Assembly: GCA_003023725.1 (NCBI GenBank)
Contig: PXYT01000021.1
Coordinates: forward strand, 1 to 54,777
DNA: 54,777 nt
Direction of reading: 5' to 3'
Origin: Sulfobacillus benefaciens
GTDB lineage: Bacteria > Bacillota > Sulfobacillia > Sulfobacillales > Sulfobacillaceae
Shown here: in pieces, positions 24,778-33,576 of the stretch
Numbering within the stretch: the stretch's first letter is position 1
Layout: every line of letters starts with the position of its first letter
The notes under the pieces: model-generated
What the model saw: the letters and a program-made list of their open reading frames with translations, nothing else
The model's database searches: none
Told to the model about the DNA's origin: nothing
Position numbers and translations under genes: made by a program

Positions 24778-26589
24778 TTAGAAGGGGGGAGCCAAAGGGT
24801 GCCCCGGGTTTATCAGCGCAATATAGTAGTATCCTCCCAGGAGCAAAACCATCAGGAAGACAATGGTGCCGTTCATGAGCACGTTGATGGCTCGGGCACC
24901 GGGACGGCCACGGAAATCCAGTTGAGAAATCTTCTGGTTGACGACTATCGAGGCCACGGCGCCAATAATGACCAAGGACAGTTGTACGAACAAAATCCAG
25001 TGATAGGCGAAGCTGCGGGCATGCATATTCATGTCGGCTGTGCCGAACATATTCCAGCCAAACCCGAAAGGATCGGAAATGACCTGGGCAATGGTGGGGC
25101 CATTGGTCAGAACTTTAGGCAATTGCCGCGCCAAAATGCCGAGACCGAAAAGGGGAATCCAGCCATAGGAATAACGGGTAAAAAGTTCCCGGGCCTTAAT
25201 CTGGCCCCGGCTAATCCAGGAACCGACGTTGGCAATAATCCAGCCAAAGAGGGGAAACAAGAGAATGATTCCCATGTAATCCAGCGGATTGGGATAGCCT
25301 GACAATTGCCCGTCTAGCGCTTTGGCAATCGCGACCCATCCGGTGACGTGGCTAAGCCAGTTATCAAAGGCTGCATATTGCGGGGTGGCGTTGACGATTT
25401 CGAAAAACAGCGCACCCATCATCAAGGTCACGCCGACGGCCAAGTCGAACCGCTTCTTTTTGGGCTGATAAGCTTCCTTTAAGGGGGCATGCACGGATAG
25501 ACCAATGTTTTCGTAGGGGCAGCCTTTAAAGCATTCACCGGTCAGTCCGCAATAAAAGTTTGAGGACATACTCCCGGGATATTCGTACCAACCACAGCCG
25601 TAACTGCGGTTGCTGCCCTTCATGCACTCTTTGGTGGTGCAGGTTTTGCATAAGGTGCGGTCTTTGGCCCGGAATCCTTCGAAGGGCGCGACCGCTGAGA
25701 CAACGCCGATGACGCCGTTTAAGGGACACCCGTAGTGACAGAATGACCGTCTTTCAAAGGTCAGGGCATAAAAGAGATCCCAGATAATTATTCCCGCCAC
25801 CAGCATCGAGGTAAAGGCGGGTTTTCCGGGCCCGGCGATATTGTAAAATTCTTCTGCCCAGGTCAGGCCCAGGAAAAAGAATACGGATATGAGCAAGGTA
25901 GAATATTTTTGCGGCCATTTCAGTCCCCTCGTGAAGAGTTTTTTGCCTTTGCCGAAGAGACCCAGGCGCTGTACCCATTCGGCTTGTGCGCTAAAAGGGC
26001 AAATCAGACACCACGCTCTTCCCACCCCAATCATGAGGACGAATAAGACCCCGAACCACACATACCAGGTGATCACGGTAGCGAAGTTGCGATTGGGATT
26101 TACCACGCCGACCAGACCGGCGATGATGACGATATTGAAAATAATCACGTTGGGCAACTGAGCTGCAAATTGATACCAGCGGCGATGAAACAGCCAGCGG
26201 AAGAAGGCATTTTGCGTCAAATCGTATCGCTTTCCCGTGACTGAACGGAAAAAATCCCGCTGCATTTCGGCCTTCTGGGCCCCCACGGTATCCGCCAGCG
26301 GATTCCTGGCCTTGGGTCCGGCGAATTCCCAGCGGCCGTTCCAGTTTTGGGCGATGTCTTTGATTGCCATGATGACGTAAAACAAGGTGGTGGGAATCCA
26401 AATGGCAAAGAAAATCAGGCTGCGCCATGTGGCGATATGGGTGGGGGACTTCAACATCCACCAGGAGTAATCCACAAAAACAGCCATCATAAACAATGCG
26501 AGGCCAATGGGCGCTAAACGGTCCAACCACTTATAGAACGGCCTCGAATATGGAGAGGTTGCCGGAATTTCTCGTTGTGGCGTCGCCAT
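24778..26589 (-). CDS. polytopic membrane protein with multiple Fe-S motifs (NapH/NosR/CcoG-like)
   Basis: 603 residues from ATG 26589, which overlaps the stop of the preceding small gene (TAATG); AAGGGAG lies nine bases upstream. About ten membrane helices are predicted. Cysteine motifs lie at Cys194/197 (CLICP), Cys284/288 (CHYGCP), Cys314/317/322 and 332, and Cys347/353/357 ending in CP. The paired CxxCP and CxxxCP motifs after helices are those of NapH/NosR-type quinol-linked Fe-S proteins, and the later cysteines can bind one or two further clusters. There is no FMN domain as in NosR. It probably moves electrons between quinone and the ferredoxins encoded downstream. The precise reaction is unknown. 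Confidence 0.8.
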   Translation of the reverse strand: MATPQREIPATSPYSRPFYKWLDRLAPIGLALFMMAVFVDYSWWMLKSPTHIATWRSLIFFAIWIPTTLFYVIMAIKDIAQNWNGRWEFAGPKARNPLADTVGAQKAEMQRDFFRSVTGKRYDLTQNAFFRWLFHRRWYQFAAQLPNVIIFNIVIIAGLVGVVNPNRNFATVITWYVWFGVLFVLMIGVGRAWCLICPFSAQAEWVQRLGLFGKGKKLFTRGLKWPQKYSTLLISVFFFLGLTWAEEFYNIAGPGKPAFTSMLVAGIIIWDLFYALTFERRSFCHYGCPLNGVIGVVSAVAPFEGFRAKDRTLCKTCTTKECMKGSNRSYGCGWYEYPGSMSSNFYCGLTGECFKGCPYENIGLSVHAPLKEAYQPKKKRFDLAVGVTLMMGALFFEIVNATPQYAAFDNWLSHVTGWVAIAKALDGQLSGYPNPLDYMGIILLFPLFGWIIANVGSWISRGQIKARELFTRYSYGWIPLFGLGILARQLPKVLTNGPTIAQVISDPFGFGWNMFGTADMNMHARSFAYHWILFVQLSLVIIGAVASIVVNQKISQLDFRGRPGARAINVLMNGTIVFLMVLLLGGYYYIALINPGHPLAPPF

Positions 26590-26795
26590 TATTCCCATCT
26601 CCCTTGATTAAAGCGGCTGATAACCATTGCGGCACCAACACTGAGCCAAAGTGCAATTGTCATGACATCGACAGCCAGTAAATCGGGGGTATGGGTGTCA
26701 ATGCCCAGAGCCAACAACGCCCCCAGAATAGCGCCGATACCCAGAAATCCCTGGTCAAATTTTCTATTGGGGTTACTTTCGCGGGATTTGAGCAT
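26589..26795 (-). CDS. small two-helix membrane protein
   Basis: 68 residues, ATG with GGAGGT seven bases upstream. After a charged start (MLKSRESNPNRK) there are two hydrophobic segments, GFLGIGAILGALLALGI and LLAVDVMTIALWLSVGAAMV. It is the first gene of the leftward Fe-S operon and its stop overlaps the next start (TAATG), so it is translated in a fixed ratio with the membrane Fe-S protein. It is probably an accessory subunit. I do not recognise the family. Confidence 0.7.
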   Translation of the reverse strand: MLKSRESNPNRKFDQGFLGIGAILGALLALGIDTHTPDLLAVDVMTIALWLSVGAAMVISRFNQGRWE

Positions 26796-27032
26796 ATATC
26801 CACCTCCAATTTAAGGTAATGGCCTGCTTTGGGTTTCCGGGATTTCGCTCGCGGCATCCGCCCGTTGTGAGGAAGATACCGAAAGTTGGTTTGTGGAACA
26901 TCACCGCCGTGCCGGAAACAAATTTTGTAAAAGCAGAGGATTCGGGCAATTTTGAAGCGGGAATCCTTCTAATCCATTCAGCTACTGGTGAGAAGGGCTA
27001 ATCACGAAGAACTAGCCAAATGGTTATGATAT

Positions 27033-27060
27033 ATAGTAAAATAACCTACGAGAAAGTCAA
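27033..27060 (-). promoter_or_regulatory. sigma-A-like promoter of the Fe-S membrane operon
   Basis: On the minus strand TTGACT (27060-27055) is followed 16 bases later by TACTAT, in an AT-rich segment. It would give a leader of about 230 bases. The divergent region 26796-27264 also has a weaker rightward candidate for the nuo genes (TTGATT at 27159, TAAACT near 27183, 18 bases apart). No gene is evident in this 470-base region. Confidence 0.5.
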
Positions 27061-27264
27061 GTAATAAAATCGCTGTTTTGGGAGAATTTTTATGGGGTAT
27101 TGCATTTTTTCGGACGACAAATTACCATCTTCTATAAACTCCATCAGAGATTATAAATTGATTGGGGTAGTTACTAAGGACTAAACTGCATCATCTTGCC
27201 CGAAAAATACCGCAATGAAATTCTCGATCTGAGAGCGCCGCGCCATTAAAAAAGGGGATGGGTT

Positions 27265-27621
27265 GTGTTGATTAGCCGTACGATTTTAATTTATCTGGCT
27301 TTGGGTCTCATCATCCCCTTTTCCATGGAGCGGGTGGGACGGTTGTTGCGGCCTAAGACCACCCGCCAGGGGGCGATGGAGGAGAGTTATGAGTCGGGAA
27401 TCGAAGCAGTAGGCGATACCTGGCAACCGCAATACCTTCGTTACTACCTCTACGCGTTAATTTTTGTGTTGTTTGACGCGGAGACGGCAATTTTGTTTCC
27501 GTGGGCTGACGCCTTTCATCGAATTCCCCCCTTACTAGGAATTCAGGCCATGGTATTTGTCGGCTTGTTATTGTTTGGACTGCTGTATGCATGGAAGAAG
27601 GGGGCGTTAAAGTGGGAGTGA
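27265..27621 (+). CDS. nuoA: NADH-quinone oxidoreductase subunit A
   Basis: 118 residues, three membrane helices. The GTG start has AGGGGAT upstream. [34 protein letters not shown] is a textbook NuoA/ND3 signature, with the loop that moves during turnover and an acidic residue in helix 2. It is the first gene of an 11-gene complex I operon. Confidence 0.95.
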   Translation: MLISRTILIYLALGLIIPFSMERVGRLLRPKTTRQGAMEESYESGIEAVGDTWQPQYLRYYLYALIFVLFDAETAILFPWADAFHRIPPLLGIQAMVFVGLLLFGLLYAWKKGALKWE

Positions 27622-28166
27622 AACACGTGAGCGGAATTTCGGCCGAAGAGGGGCTGAAGCGGCAACTGGGATTTGCTTTGCTGGGTGATTTAGTGGCATG
27701 GGCCCGCAAATCGTCGTTGTGGCCGATGAGTTTTGGTCTGGCTTGTTGCGCTATTGAAATGATGACAACAGGATCCTCCGACTATGATTTAGACCGATTC
27801 GGCATGGTCTTTCGGGCGAGTCCCAGACAGGCCGACGTCATGATCGTGTCAGGCACGGTGACGCAGAAGATGGCACCGGTGCTGAGACGGCTTTACGAGC
27901 AGATGCCGGAGCCGCGTTATGTTATCAGCATGGGCGCGTGCGCGACATCGGGCGGTCCGTTCTTCGATGTGTACAGTGTGGTCAAAGGTGTCGACACGAT
28001 CGTGCCGGTCGATGTGTATGTACCCGGATGTCCACCTCGCCCGGAAGCGCTCATGTGGGGAATTTTCCAGCTGCAAGAAAAAATTACCGGGAAAGCGGCT
28101 GTGCCTTCCAGCCGGTTGCCGGCCAAACCGCGGTCCTACCCCTTCTGGCAGGAGGAACCGGTATGA
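27618..28166 (+). CDS. nuoB: NADH-quinone oxidoreductase subunit B
   Basis: 182 residues if it starts at the GTG overlapping the nuoA stop (GTGA); upstream in-frame starts at 27591 and 27612 are possible. Cluster N2 ligands are present: adjacent Cys43-Cys44 ([10 protein letters not shown]), Cys108 (GACATSGG) and Cys138 ([11 protein letters not shown]). It holds the terminal [4Fe-4S] cluster that reduces quinone, at the interface with NuoD and NuoH. Confidence 0.95.
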   Translation: MKHVSGISAEEGLKRQLGFALLGDLVAWARKSSLWPMSFGLACCAIEMMTTGSSDYDLDRFGMVFRASPRQADVMIVSGTVTQKMAPVLRRLYEQMPEPRYVISMGACATSGGPFFDVYSVVKGVDTIVPVDVYVPGCPPRPEALMWGIFQLQEKITGKAAVPSSRLPAKPRSYPFWQEEPV

Positions 28167-28543
28167 AGAAAGAGGTTGTGCCTGTTGGGGAATTGCTTGA
28201 GCGTGTCCAAGATTATCTCGAACAGGGGTATACTTTTCCGGTGGTGCACACGGCCGTGGACCACGGAGAAAGTCTGGAACTCATTTATGTGCTCAGAGAC
28301 CTCGAGAACCCTGGCCGTGAGGAACGGATACTATCGGTTCAAATCAGTTCAGATAATCCGACCTTGCCGTCTTTGACCCCTTTGATACCGGGACTCATCT
28401 TTCAGGAACGGGAAGTTTACGACCTCTTTGGTGTCACTTACCAGGGGCATCCCGATTTGAGGAGGCTGCTGCTTCCCGACGACTTTTCAGGCCATCCCTT
28501 GCGCAAACACTATACCGCGACGGAAGGAGGCATTGTCGGATGA
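28163..28543 (+). CDS. nuoC: NADH-quinone oxidoreductase subunit C
   Basis: 126 residues; ATG overlaps the nuoB stop (ATGA). The 30-kDa subunit signature [20 protein letters not shown] followed by [13 protein letters not shown] is intact. The N-terminal part is short compared with the usual 150-200 residues. It is a peripheral-arm scaffold next to NuoD; it is not fused to NuoD. Confidence 0.93.
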   Translation: MKKEVVPVGELLERVQDYLEQGYTFPVVHTAVDHGESLELIYVLRDLENPGREERILSVQISSDNPTLPSLTPLIPGLIFQEREVYDLFGVTYQGHPDLRRLLLPDDFSGHPLRKHYTATEGGIVG

Positions 28544-29655
28544 TTGCGGAACGAGACAGTATTACCCAGGAGGAACTGGTGCTCAATTTGGGTCCACAGC
28601 ATCCGAGCACACACGGCGTGTTCCGGATGGTGCTCGATTTGCGCGGGGAAACTATTGTCGGAGTCACCCCTCACATGGGATATCTCCACCGGGGATTCGA
28701 GAAACTGGCGGAGCGGCGAACCGCGGTCCAGTATCAACCATACCCGGATCGCTGGGATTATCTGGCTGCTATGTTTGATGAAATGGCGTACATCGGTGCC
28801 GGGGAAGCGTTAATCGGAATTGAAGTACCGCCCAGAGCCGAGTGGCTGCGAGGGATTGTGATGGAACTGAACCGCCTGTCGAGCCATCTGTTGTGGCTGG
28901 GAACCTTTTTGCTCGATGTGGGCGCTCTTTCTCCCTTTCTTTATACCTTTCGGGAAAGGGAAATGATTCTTGATTTGCTGATGGAACTAACCGGAGCGCG
29001 TCTGACATATTCCTACCTGCGCTTTGGAGGCCTGGCACATGATGCCGAAGATCTCTGGCTAAAGAAAGTCAAAGCGGGTGTGCGGTATTTCCGGCGCCGT
29101 TTTCGGGAATATCGGGATCTCATCGACGAGAACGAAATTTTTCGCAGGCGGGTACAAAATATCGGAGTGATTGATCGGGACCGAGCCATCCGCTATGGCT
29201 TAAGCGGTCCGATGGCGAGAGCCTCCGGGGTCGCATGGGATTTGCGCCGTGGCCGCCCATACGGGATATACCGGCAGGTTGAGGTGCCCGTCATTACTCG
29301 CGAAAAAGGGGATACCTGGAGCCGGTATGAGGTCAGAATGGATGAAATGGAGGCGTCATTGGGTTTATTGGACGTGTTCCTGGATTCCGTTGAAGCCGGC
29401 CCTGTCATGGCCAAAGTCCCCAAAAACATCAAGTTTCCGGATGGTGAGACCTATTTTTCTGTCGAGGGTCCCCGGGGCGAACTGGGAGTGTATTTGGTAG
29501 GCGACGGCACGGCGCATGCCAAGCGCATGAAAATTCGCCCGCCCAGTCTCTTCAATTTGCAGGCGCTTTCTCATTTGCTGGTGGGACATATGGTGTCGGA
29601 TGCGGTTGCGATTTTAGGCAGCGTGGATATTGTGCTGGGGGAGGTGGACCGGTGA
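28540..29655 (+). CDS. nuoD: NADH-quinone oxidoreductase subunit D
   Basis: 371 residues, ATGA overlap with nuoC. LGPQHPSTHGVFR near the N-terminus and the late segment ending DIVLGEVDR are conserved in the 49-kDa subunit. HPSTHG supplies the quinone-pocket His. MGYLHRGFEKL and the ancient hydrogenase-like fold are retained. It forms the quinone site with NuoB. Confidence 0.95.
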   Translation: MIAERDSITQEELVLNLGPQHPSTHGVFRMVLDLRGETIVGVTPHMGYLHRGFEKLAERRTAVQYQPYPDRWDYLAAMFDEMAYIGAGEALIGIEVPPRAEWLRGIVMELNRLSSHLLWLGTFLLDVGALSPFLYTFREREMILDLLMELTGARLTYSYLRFGGLAHDAEDLWLKKVKAGVRYFRRRFREYRDLIDENEIFRRRVQNIGVIDRDRAIRYGLSGPMARASGVAWDLRRGRPYGIYRQVEVPVITREKGDTWSRYEVRMDEMEASLGLLDVFLDSVEAGPVMAKVPKNIKFPDGETYFSVEGPRGELGVYLVGDGTAHAKRMKIRPPSLFNLQALSHLLVGHMVSDAVAILGSVDIVLGEVDR

Positions 29656-30557
29656 AAACTCTGGTGATTGCGACGGTGGTGGGGATGGTTATTCCCGGTA
29701 TTGCCGCCTTTTTACTCTGGTACGAACGCCGCTTGTTGGCGCGGCTTCAGGTACGCATGGGACCGAACCGCGTCGGCCCTCAGGGTTTGTGGCAGTCTTT
29801 GGCGGATATTATCAAGCTTTTGTCCAAAGAGGACACGGTGCCCGCCGGAGTCAATCCCTGGTTATTCAAACTGGCTCCGGTCATGGCGTTTCTTCCCGTT
29901 TTCATGGCATTTGCCGCGCTTCCCGAGTTAGATCCGAAATTGAACATCGGCATTCTTTATCTGACCGCCGTGTTGAGTCTCTCGGCGTTGTCGTTCTTGG
30001 CGGCAGGGATGGGATCGCACAGCAAATATGCGCTGTTGGGCGGTTTTCGGGCCACAGCCCAGATGGTAAGCTACGAAGTCCCGCTGACGCTGGCCTTGCT
30101 GGGACCGGCCATGGCGGCCGGATCGCTGAATCTCAACGTGATGGCCTGGTGGCAGCAGCATCATCTTCCTTATATTCTGACACAGCCTTTGGGAGCTATT
30201 GGGTTTTTCGTGGCTGCCATGGCCGAGGCTCACCGTCCACCCTTTGATCTGGCGGAAGCCGAATCGGAGTTGGTTGCGGGATATCACGTGGAATACAGCG
30301 GAGTCCGGTTTGCGTTGTTTGTGGTTTCCGAATATGCGCATCTTCTTCTCTTGTGCTGGCTTATGGCCGTGATTTATTTAGGCGGAGGCCCGGCATGGCT
30401 GGTGGCGCTGAAGATTATGGCAATGGTATCGGTCATTATCTGGCTCAGAGCCACGATGCCCCGCATTCGAGCAGATCAGTTGATGGCGCTGGGATGGAAA
30501 GTTCTCATTCCCTTAACTTCTTTAAATCTCTTGTGGATTGCGGCCTGGAATCTGTGA
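29652..30557 (+). CDS. nuoH: NADH-quinone oxidoreductase subunit H
   Basis: 301 residues, eight membrane helices. The GTG overlaps the nuoD stop (GTGA). RMGPNRVGPQGLWQSLAD in the first loop and EAHRPPFDLAEAESELVAGY in the third are the charged loops that link quinone chemistry to proton movement. YEVPLTLALLGP is also conserved. It is slightly shorter than E. coli NuoH (325). Confidence 0.95.
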   Translation: MKTLVIATVVGMVIPGIAAFLLWYERRLLARLQVRMGPNRVGPQGLWQSLADIIKLLSKEDTVPAGVNPWLFKLAPVMAFLPVFMAFAALPELDPKLNIGILYLTAVLSLSALSFLAAGMGSHSKYALLGGFRATAQMVSYEVPLTLALLGPAMAAGSLNLNVMAWWQQHHLPYILTQPLGAIGFFVAAMAEAHRPPFDLAEAESELVAGYHVEYSGVRFALFVVSEYAHLLLLCWLMAVIYLGGGPAWLVALKIMAMVSVIIWLRATMPRIRADQLMALGWKVLIPLTSLNLLWIAAWNL

Positions 30558-30657
30558 TCACGGACTTGCCGGTGTCGGCCGCACGAGGTGAGGCGCAATA
30601 ATTCGCAGAAAAGAAAGAAAAAACGGAAAAAGATATCAGGGTAAGGAGGGAGTTGCT

Positions 30658-31071
30658 ATGCGTGTCAAACAAATCGGCGGCGGTTTGGTGAAGGGACTCA
30701 AGGTGACCGGTACTCACCTATTTCGGCAGCCGGTTACTCGTCCCTACCCCGAGCAGCACGCCTACACGCCCCCGCGATTTCGCGGAGCCCACCGGCTTAT
30801 TGAAGATGATTGCGTGGTATGTCATGCCTGCGACAGAGTGTGTCCCGTGAATTGCATGACTATCAAGGGCTACCGCGGGGAGGACCGAAAGTTTGTCCTC
30901 GAACAATTCGATATTGATTACAACCTTTGCATGTTTTGCAATCTGTGCGTTGAAGCCTGCCCGCCCAAATGTTTGCTGATGGGTCCCGAGTTCGAAATTT
31001 CGGCGGCCACTCACAATGATTTGGTGTGGACGCTGGAGGATTTGAGTTATGAGAGGGGGGAATCCCTGTGA
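30658..31071 (+). CDS. nuoI: NADH-quinone oxidoreductase subunit I
   Basis: 137 residues, ATG preceded by AAGGAGG. Two [4Fe-4S] motifs are present: Cys52/55/58/62 with Cys66 (CVVCHACDRVCPVNC) and Cys91/94/97/101 with Cys105 (CMFCNLCVEACPPKC). It holds clusters N6a and N6b. Without NuoEFG this subunit would be the entry point for external electrons. About 100 bases separate it from nuoH, the largest gap in the operon. Confidence 0.95.
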   Translation: MRVKQIGGGLVKGLKVTGTHLFRQPVTRPYPEQHAYTPPRFRGAHRLIEDDCVVCHACDRVCPVNCMTIKGYRGEDRKFVLEQFDIDYNLCMFCNLCVEACPPKCLLMGPEFEISAATHNDLVWTLEDLSYERGESL

Positions 31072-31547
31072 GTGTGATGCCGGAGATTTATGGAATCACT
31101 ACGGCCATCACCGTGGCTTTTGCCGTGGGCGTTCTCCTCGCTAAAAAACCGCTTTTGGCAGGATATCTCTTGACCTTGACTATGGTGGGCCTGGGGGCTC
31201 TGTTTTGGGAATTGAAAAGTCCTTTGTTAGGCGGCCTTCAAATCCTGGTTTACGGAGGCGGAGTGCTGATCATGGTCTTATTTGTCGTCATGCTGACGCC
31301 TTCAGGGCAATCATCGGTGGATTGGTCCTCTTCCTGGCGTGCAGCATGGATTCTGTCTCCTGTCGCCGGCTATCTCGCCTCTCGTTCCTATCCCCTTCAC
31401 GCTCCCGTCATCTCCGGACAGCTTCTGGGACGCTGGCTCTTGATGCGTCAGGGCCTGTCGCTGGAAGTTCTGGCTGTATTGTTGCTGCTGGCCCTGGTCG
31501 CGGCTCTGGCCATTGCCATAACCCAGAAAGGAGGAGAGGCGTCGTGA
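31068..31547 (+). CDS. nuoJ: NADH-quinone oxidoreductase subunit J
   Basis: 159 residues, five membrane helices, GTG overlapping the nuoI stop (GTGA). LGALFWELKSPLLGGLQILVYGGGVLIMVLFVVML is the conserved helix-3 region with its pi-bulge, needed for coupling. It lies in the membrane arm beside NuoK and NuoA. Confidence 0.92.
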   Translation: MSVMPEIYGITTAITVAFAVGVLLAKKPLLAGYLLTLTMVGLGALFWELKSPLLGGLQILVYGGGVLIMVLFVVMLTPSGQSSVDWSSSWRAAWILSPVAGYLASRSYPLHAPVISGQLLGRWLLMRQGLSLEVLAVLLLLALVAALAIAITQKGGEAS

Positions 31548-31843
31548 CATATCTGCCTGCCGTTATTTTAGCCTTGATTGGACTCGGGATCATCATTAAA
31601 AACCGCCAGGCCGTGTTGATGTTCATGGGTGTCGAGATCCTCCTCGCCGCGGGCAACTGGACAGCTTTGTTAGCGGCGGATCAACACCTGATCAGCCAGC
31701 ATGTGGCCGTGTTTGTTCTCTTTAGCATCGTCGTGGCCGCAGCCGAAGCCACGATCGGACTATCTATCGTGCTAAGACTGGCTCAGAGGCATCAGACAAT
31801 TGATGTCACCCGTTTTAGCACCTTGCGGGACGGGAGGGAATAG
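31544..31843 (+). CDS. nuoK: NADH-quinone oxidoreductase subunit K
   Basis: 99 residues, three membrane helices. GTG at 31544 overlaps the nuoJ stop (GTGA); the frame is open upstream but that part overlaps nuoJ. FMGVEILLAAGNW holds the conserved Glu of helix 2 and VVAAAEATIGLSIVLRL the Glu of helix 3, both proton-path residues (MrpC-like). Confidence 0.92.
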   Translation: MTYLPAVILALIGLGIIIKNRQAVLMFMGVEILLAAGNWTALLAADQHLISQHVAVFVLFSIVVAAAEATIGLSIVLRLAQRHQTIDVTRFSTLRDGRE

Positions 31844-31844
31844 T

Positions 31845-33509
31845 ATGCTGGTATTCGTCATTTTCGCTCCGCTGCTGGCAGGGATAGCCGGCGCCCTGAT
31901 CTCCTCCCGGTTAAAGTCCAGGACCCTGTCCGTTACCATGACTGTGCTGTCTGTGGCGGTCTTGGGGGCCAGCATGGCGGTGGCGCTGGCTCCCTACCTT
32001 GAACTACGCTGGATGTTTTTGCACCTGCCCGGATATAGGGTGCCCTTTGGGTTCGCTGCAGGGACTTTGCCGGGGTGGATGGCGATGTTGACGGCTCTGG
32101 TAAATGTTCTTGCCCAATTCTATTCACTGGGGTATTTTGCCAGGGATTCCCGGCAAGGCTACTTCCAGTCGGTGTTGCTGGCCTTCACCGGGTCCATGCT
32201 GTTAACCGTATTTGCTTCGAATCTGTTTACGCAGTTTGTTGGATGGGAATTCATGGGTATCGGCTCCTATCTTCTGGTGGGCTACTTCCGTACCCAGGAC
32301 AACGCGCGCTATGCCGCTTCCAAGGCAATGCTGGTGACGCGCATCGGGGATGTGTTCTTTCTTCTGGCTGTGATATGGTCGGTTAGTCACGGACAAACCA
32401 CGATAACGGAGATTAATCATCATGGCGCCCCTTTTGTCGCCTGGGCGCTGGTGGTAGCCGTAGCCGCCAAATCGGCGCAAGGGCCCAATATCTCCTGGCT
32501 GCTCGATGCCATGGCGGGTCCGACGCCTGCGAGCGCGTTGATTCACGCCGCAACCATGGTCGCGGCCGGCCCTTATCTTTTGATACGGTATTTCCCCGTG
32601 CTCAGCCACTCCCCAGGAGTGCTTCCGGCCCTGATCATTATCGGCGGGGCCACGGCGGTGGCAGCGGGTGTCGGGGCGGTGGGGTCTCAAGAAGCCAAAA
32701 GGCTGCTGGCTTTTTCCACGGTCAGCCAGTTGGGAATGATGGTTCTGGCCGTCGGCCTGGGATTTCCCCAGGTTGCATGGACCTTGCTGGTGGCCCACGC
32801 TTTTTATAAGGCTCTGCTCTTTTTTGTTACGGGCGTTGCTTCCCACCGGGCGCAATCCGGTCTCTTGTCCCGTCTAAAGGCAACCCTGGGAGGATTCGAA
32901 TTCAGTGTGCTGTTTATGGTTGGGGCTCTTGGTGTGAGCGGTTTGCCGCCCACCGGGGGATTTCTCGCCAAAGAAGCCTTATTTCACATTTCCCAGGGAT
33001 CGCTATTTCACATGATTCTGGACTATACCCTGTCTTTTGTAGGCGGAGCCTACGCGGCCCGTTTGGTCAAATCCCTGGCCGGCAAATCCCGGGCCCCTTT
33101 GGCCCCGATCAGCGCATGGATGTTAATGCCTGCGGTGTTGCTGAGCCTCTTGGTTATTTTGAATTTTATCTGGCATCCCTGGGTAACCCTTCCTGCCATC
33201 TCTTTACTCAGCGCCTGGCCCAGTATTCTTTTGGTCGTGTCCGGAGGCGTCGCGGGCATCCTATGGAATAAGCCGTTTCGAGTCTTTTCGGGCGGGTTGT
33301 TCACGGTGTCTTGGAAAATTTTATATGGCTTGGAACGGATGATGATGACGATAGACAGTGCCCTGTCCGAAGGCGTTTGGGCCACGCGTCTGGCCGCGGG
33401 ATGGATGACGGGGCTGGTGCATTTGGGGGGATCCGGCCGCGCCCGGCGTTATGTGCTGATTTCCGGTGCCGCGTTGGCTCTTTTCATTATCTGGAACATC
33501 CGCCTTTAA
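31845..33509 (+). CDS. nuoL: NADH-quinone oxidoreductase subunit L
   Basis: 554 residues from ATG 31845, with GGGAGG upstream, one base after the nuoK stop. The antiporter-like core is intact: FVGWEFMGIGSYLLVGYF with its key Glu, KSAQGPNISWLLDAMAGPTPASALIHAATMV with the Lys/His channel, and AFYKALLFFVTG. It is shorter than typical NuoL (610-670); the C-terminal lateral-helix part ends early, which may shorten the helix that runs along the arm. A distal proton-pumping subunit. Confidence 0.93.
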   Translation: MLVFVIFAPLLAGIAGALISSRLKSRTLSVTMTVLSVAVLGASMAVALAPYLELRWMFLHLPGYRVPFGFAAGTLPGWMAMLTALVNVLAQFYSLGYFARDSRQGYFQSVLLAFTGSMLLTVFASNLFTQFVGWEFMGIGSYLLVGYFRTQDNARYAASKAMLVTRIGDVFFLLAVIWSVSHGQTTITEINHHGAPFVAWALVVAVAAKSAQGPNISWLLDAMAGPTPASALIHAATMVAAGPYLLIRYFPVLSHSPGVLPALIIIGGATAVAAGVGAVGSQEAKRLLAFSTVSQLGMMVLAVGLGFPQVAWTLLVAHAFYKALLFFVTGVASHRAQSGLLSRLKATLGGFEFSVLFMVGALGVSGLPPTGGFLAKEALFHISQGSLFHMILDYTLSFVGGAYAARLVKSLAGKSRAPLAPISAWMLMPAVLLSLLVILNFIWHPWVTLPAISLLSAWPSILLVVSGGVAGILWNKPFRVFSGGLFTVSWKILYGLERMMMTIDSALSEGVWATRLAAGWMTGLVHLGGSGRARRYVLISGAALALFIIWNIRL

Positions 33510-33518
33510 GCGGATTGT

Positions 33519-33536
33519 GCCCCCAAAGGGGGCTTT
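33519..33536 (+). terminator. small GC-rich hairpin between nuoL and nuoM
   Basis: GCCCCC-AAA-GGGGGC followed by TTT lies ten bases after the nuoL stop. It could cause partial termination or protect a processed end, tuning nuoM/nuoN levels. Confidence 0.4.
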
Positions 33537-33576
33537 ATGGAGACACCGTGCCAATATTTTGGAAAGGAGGCTTCCC

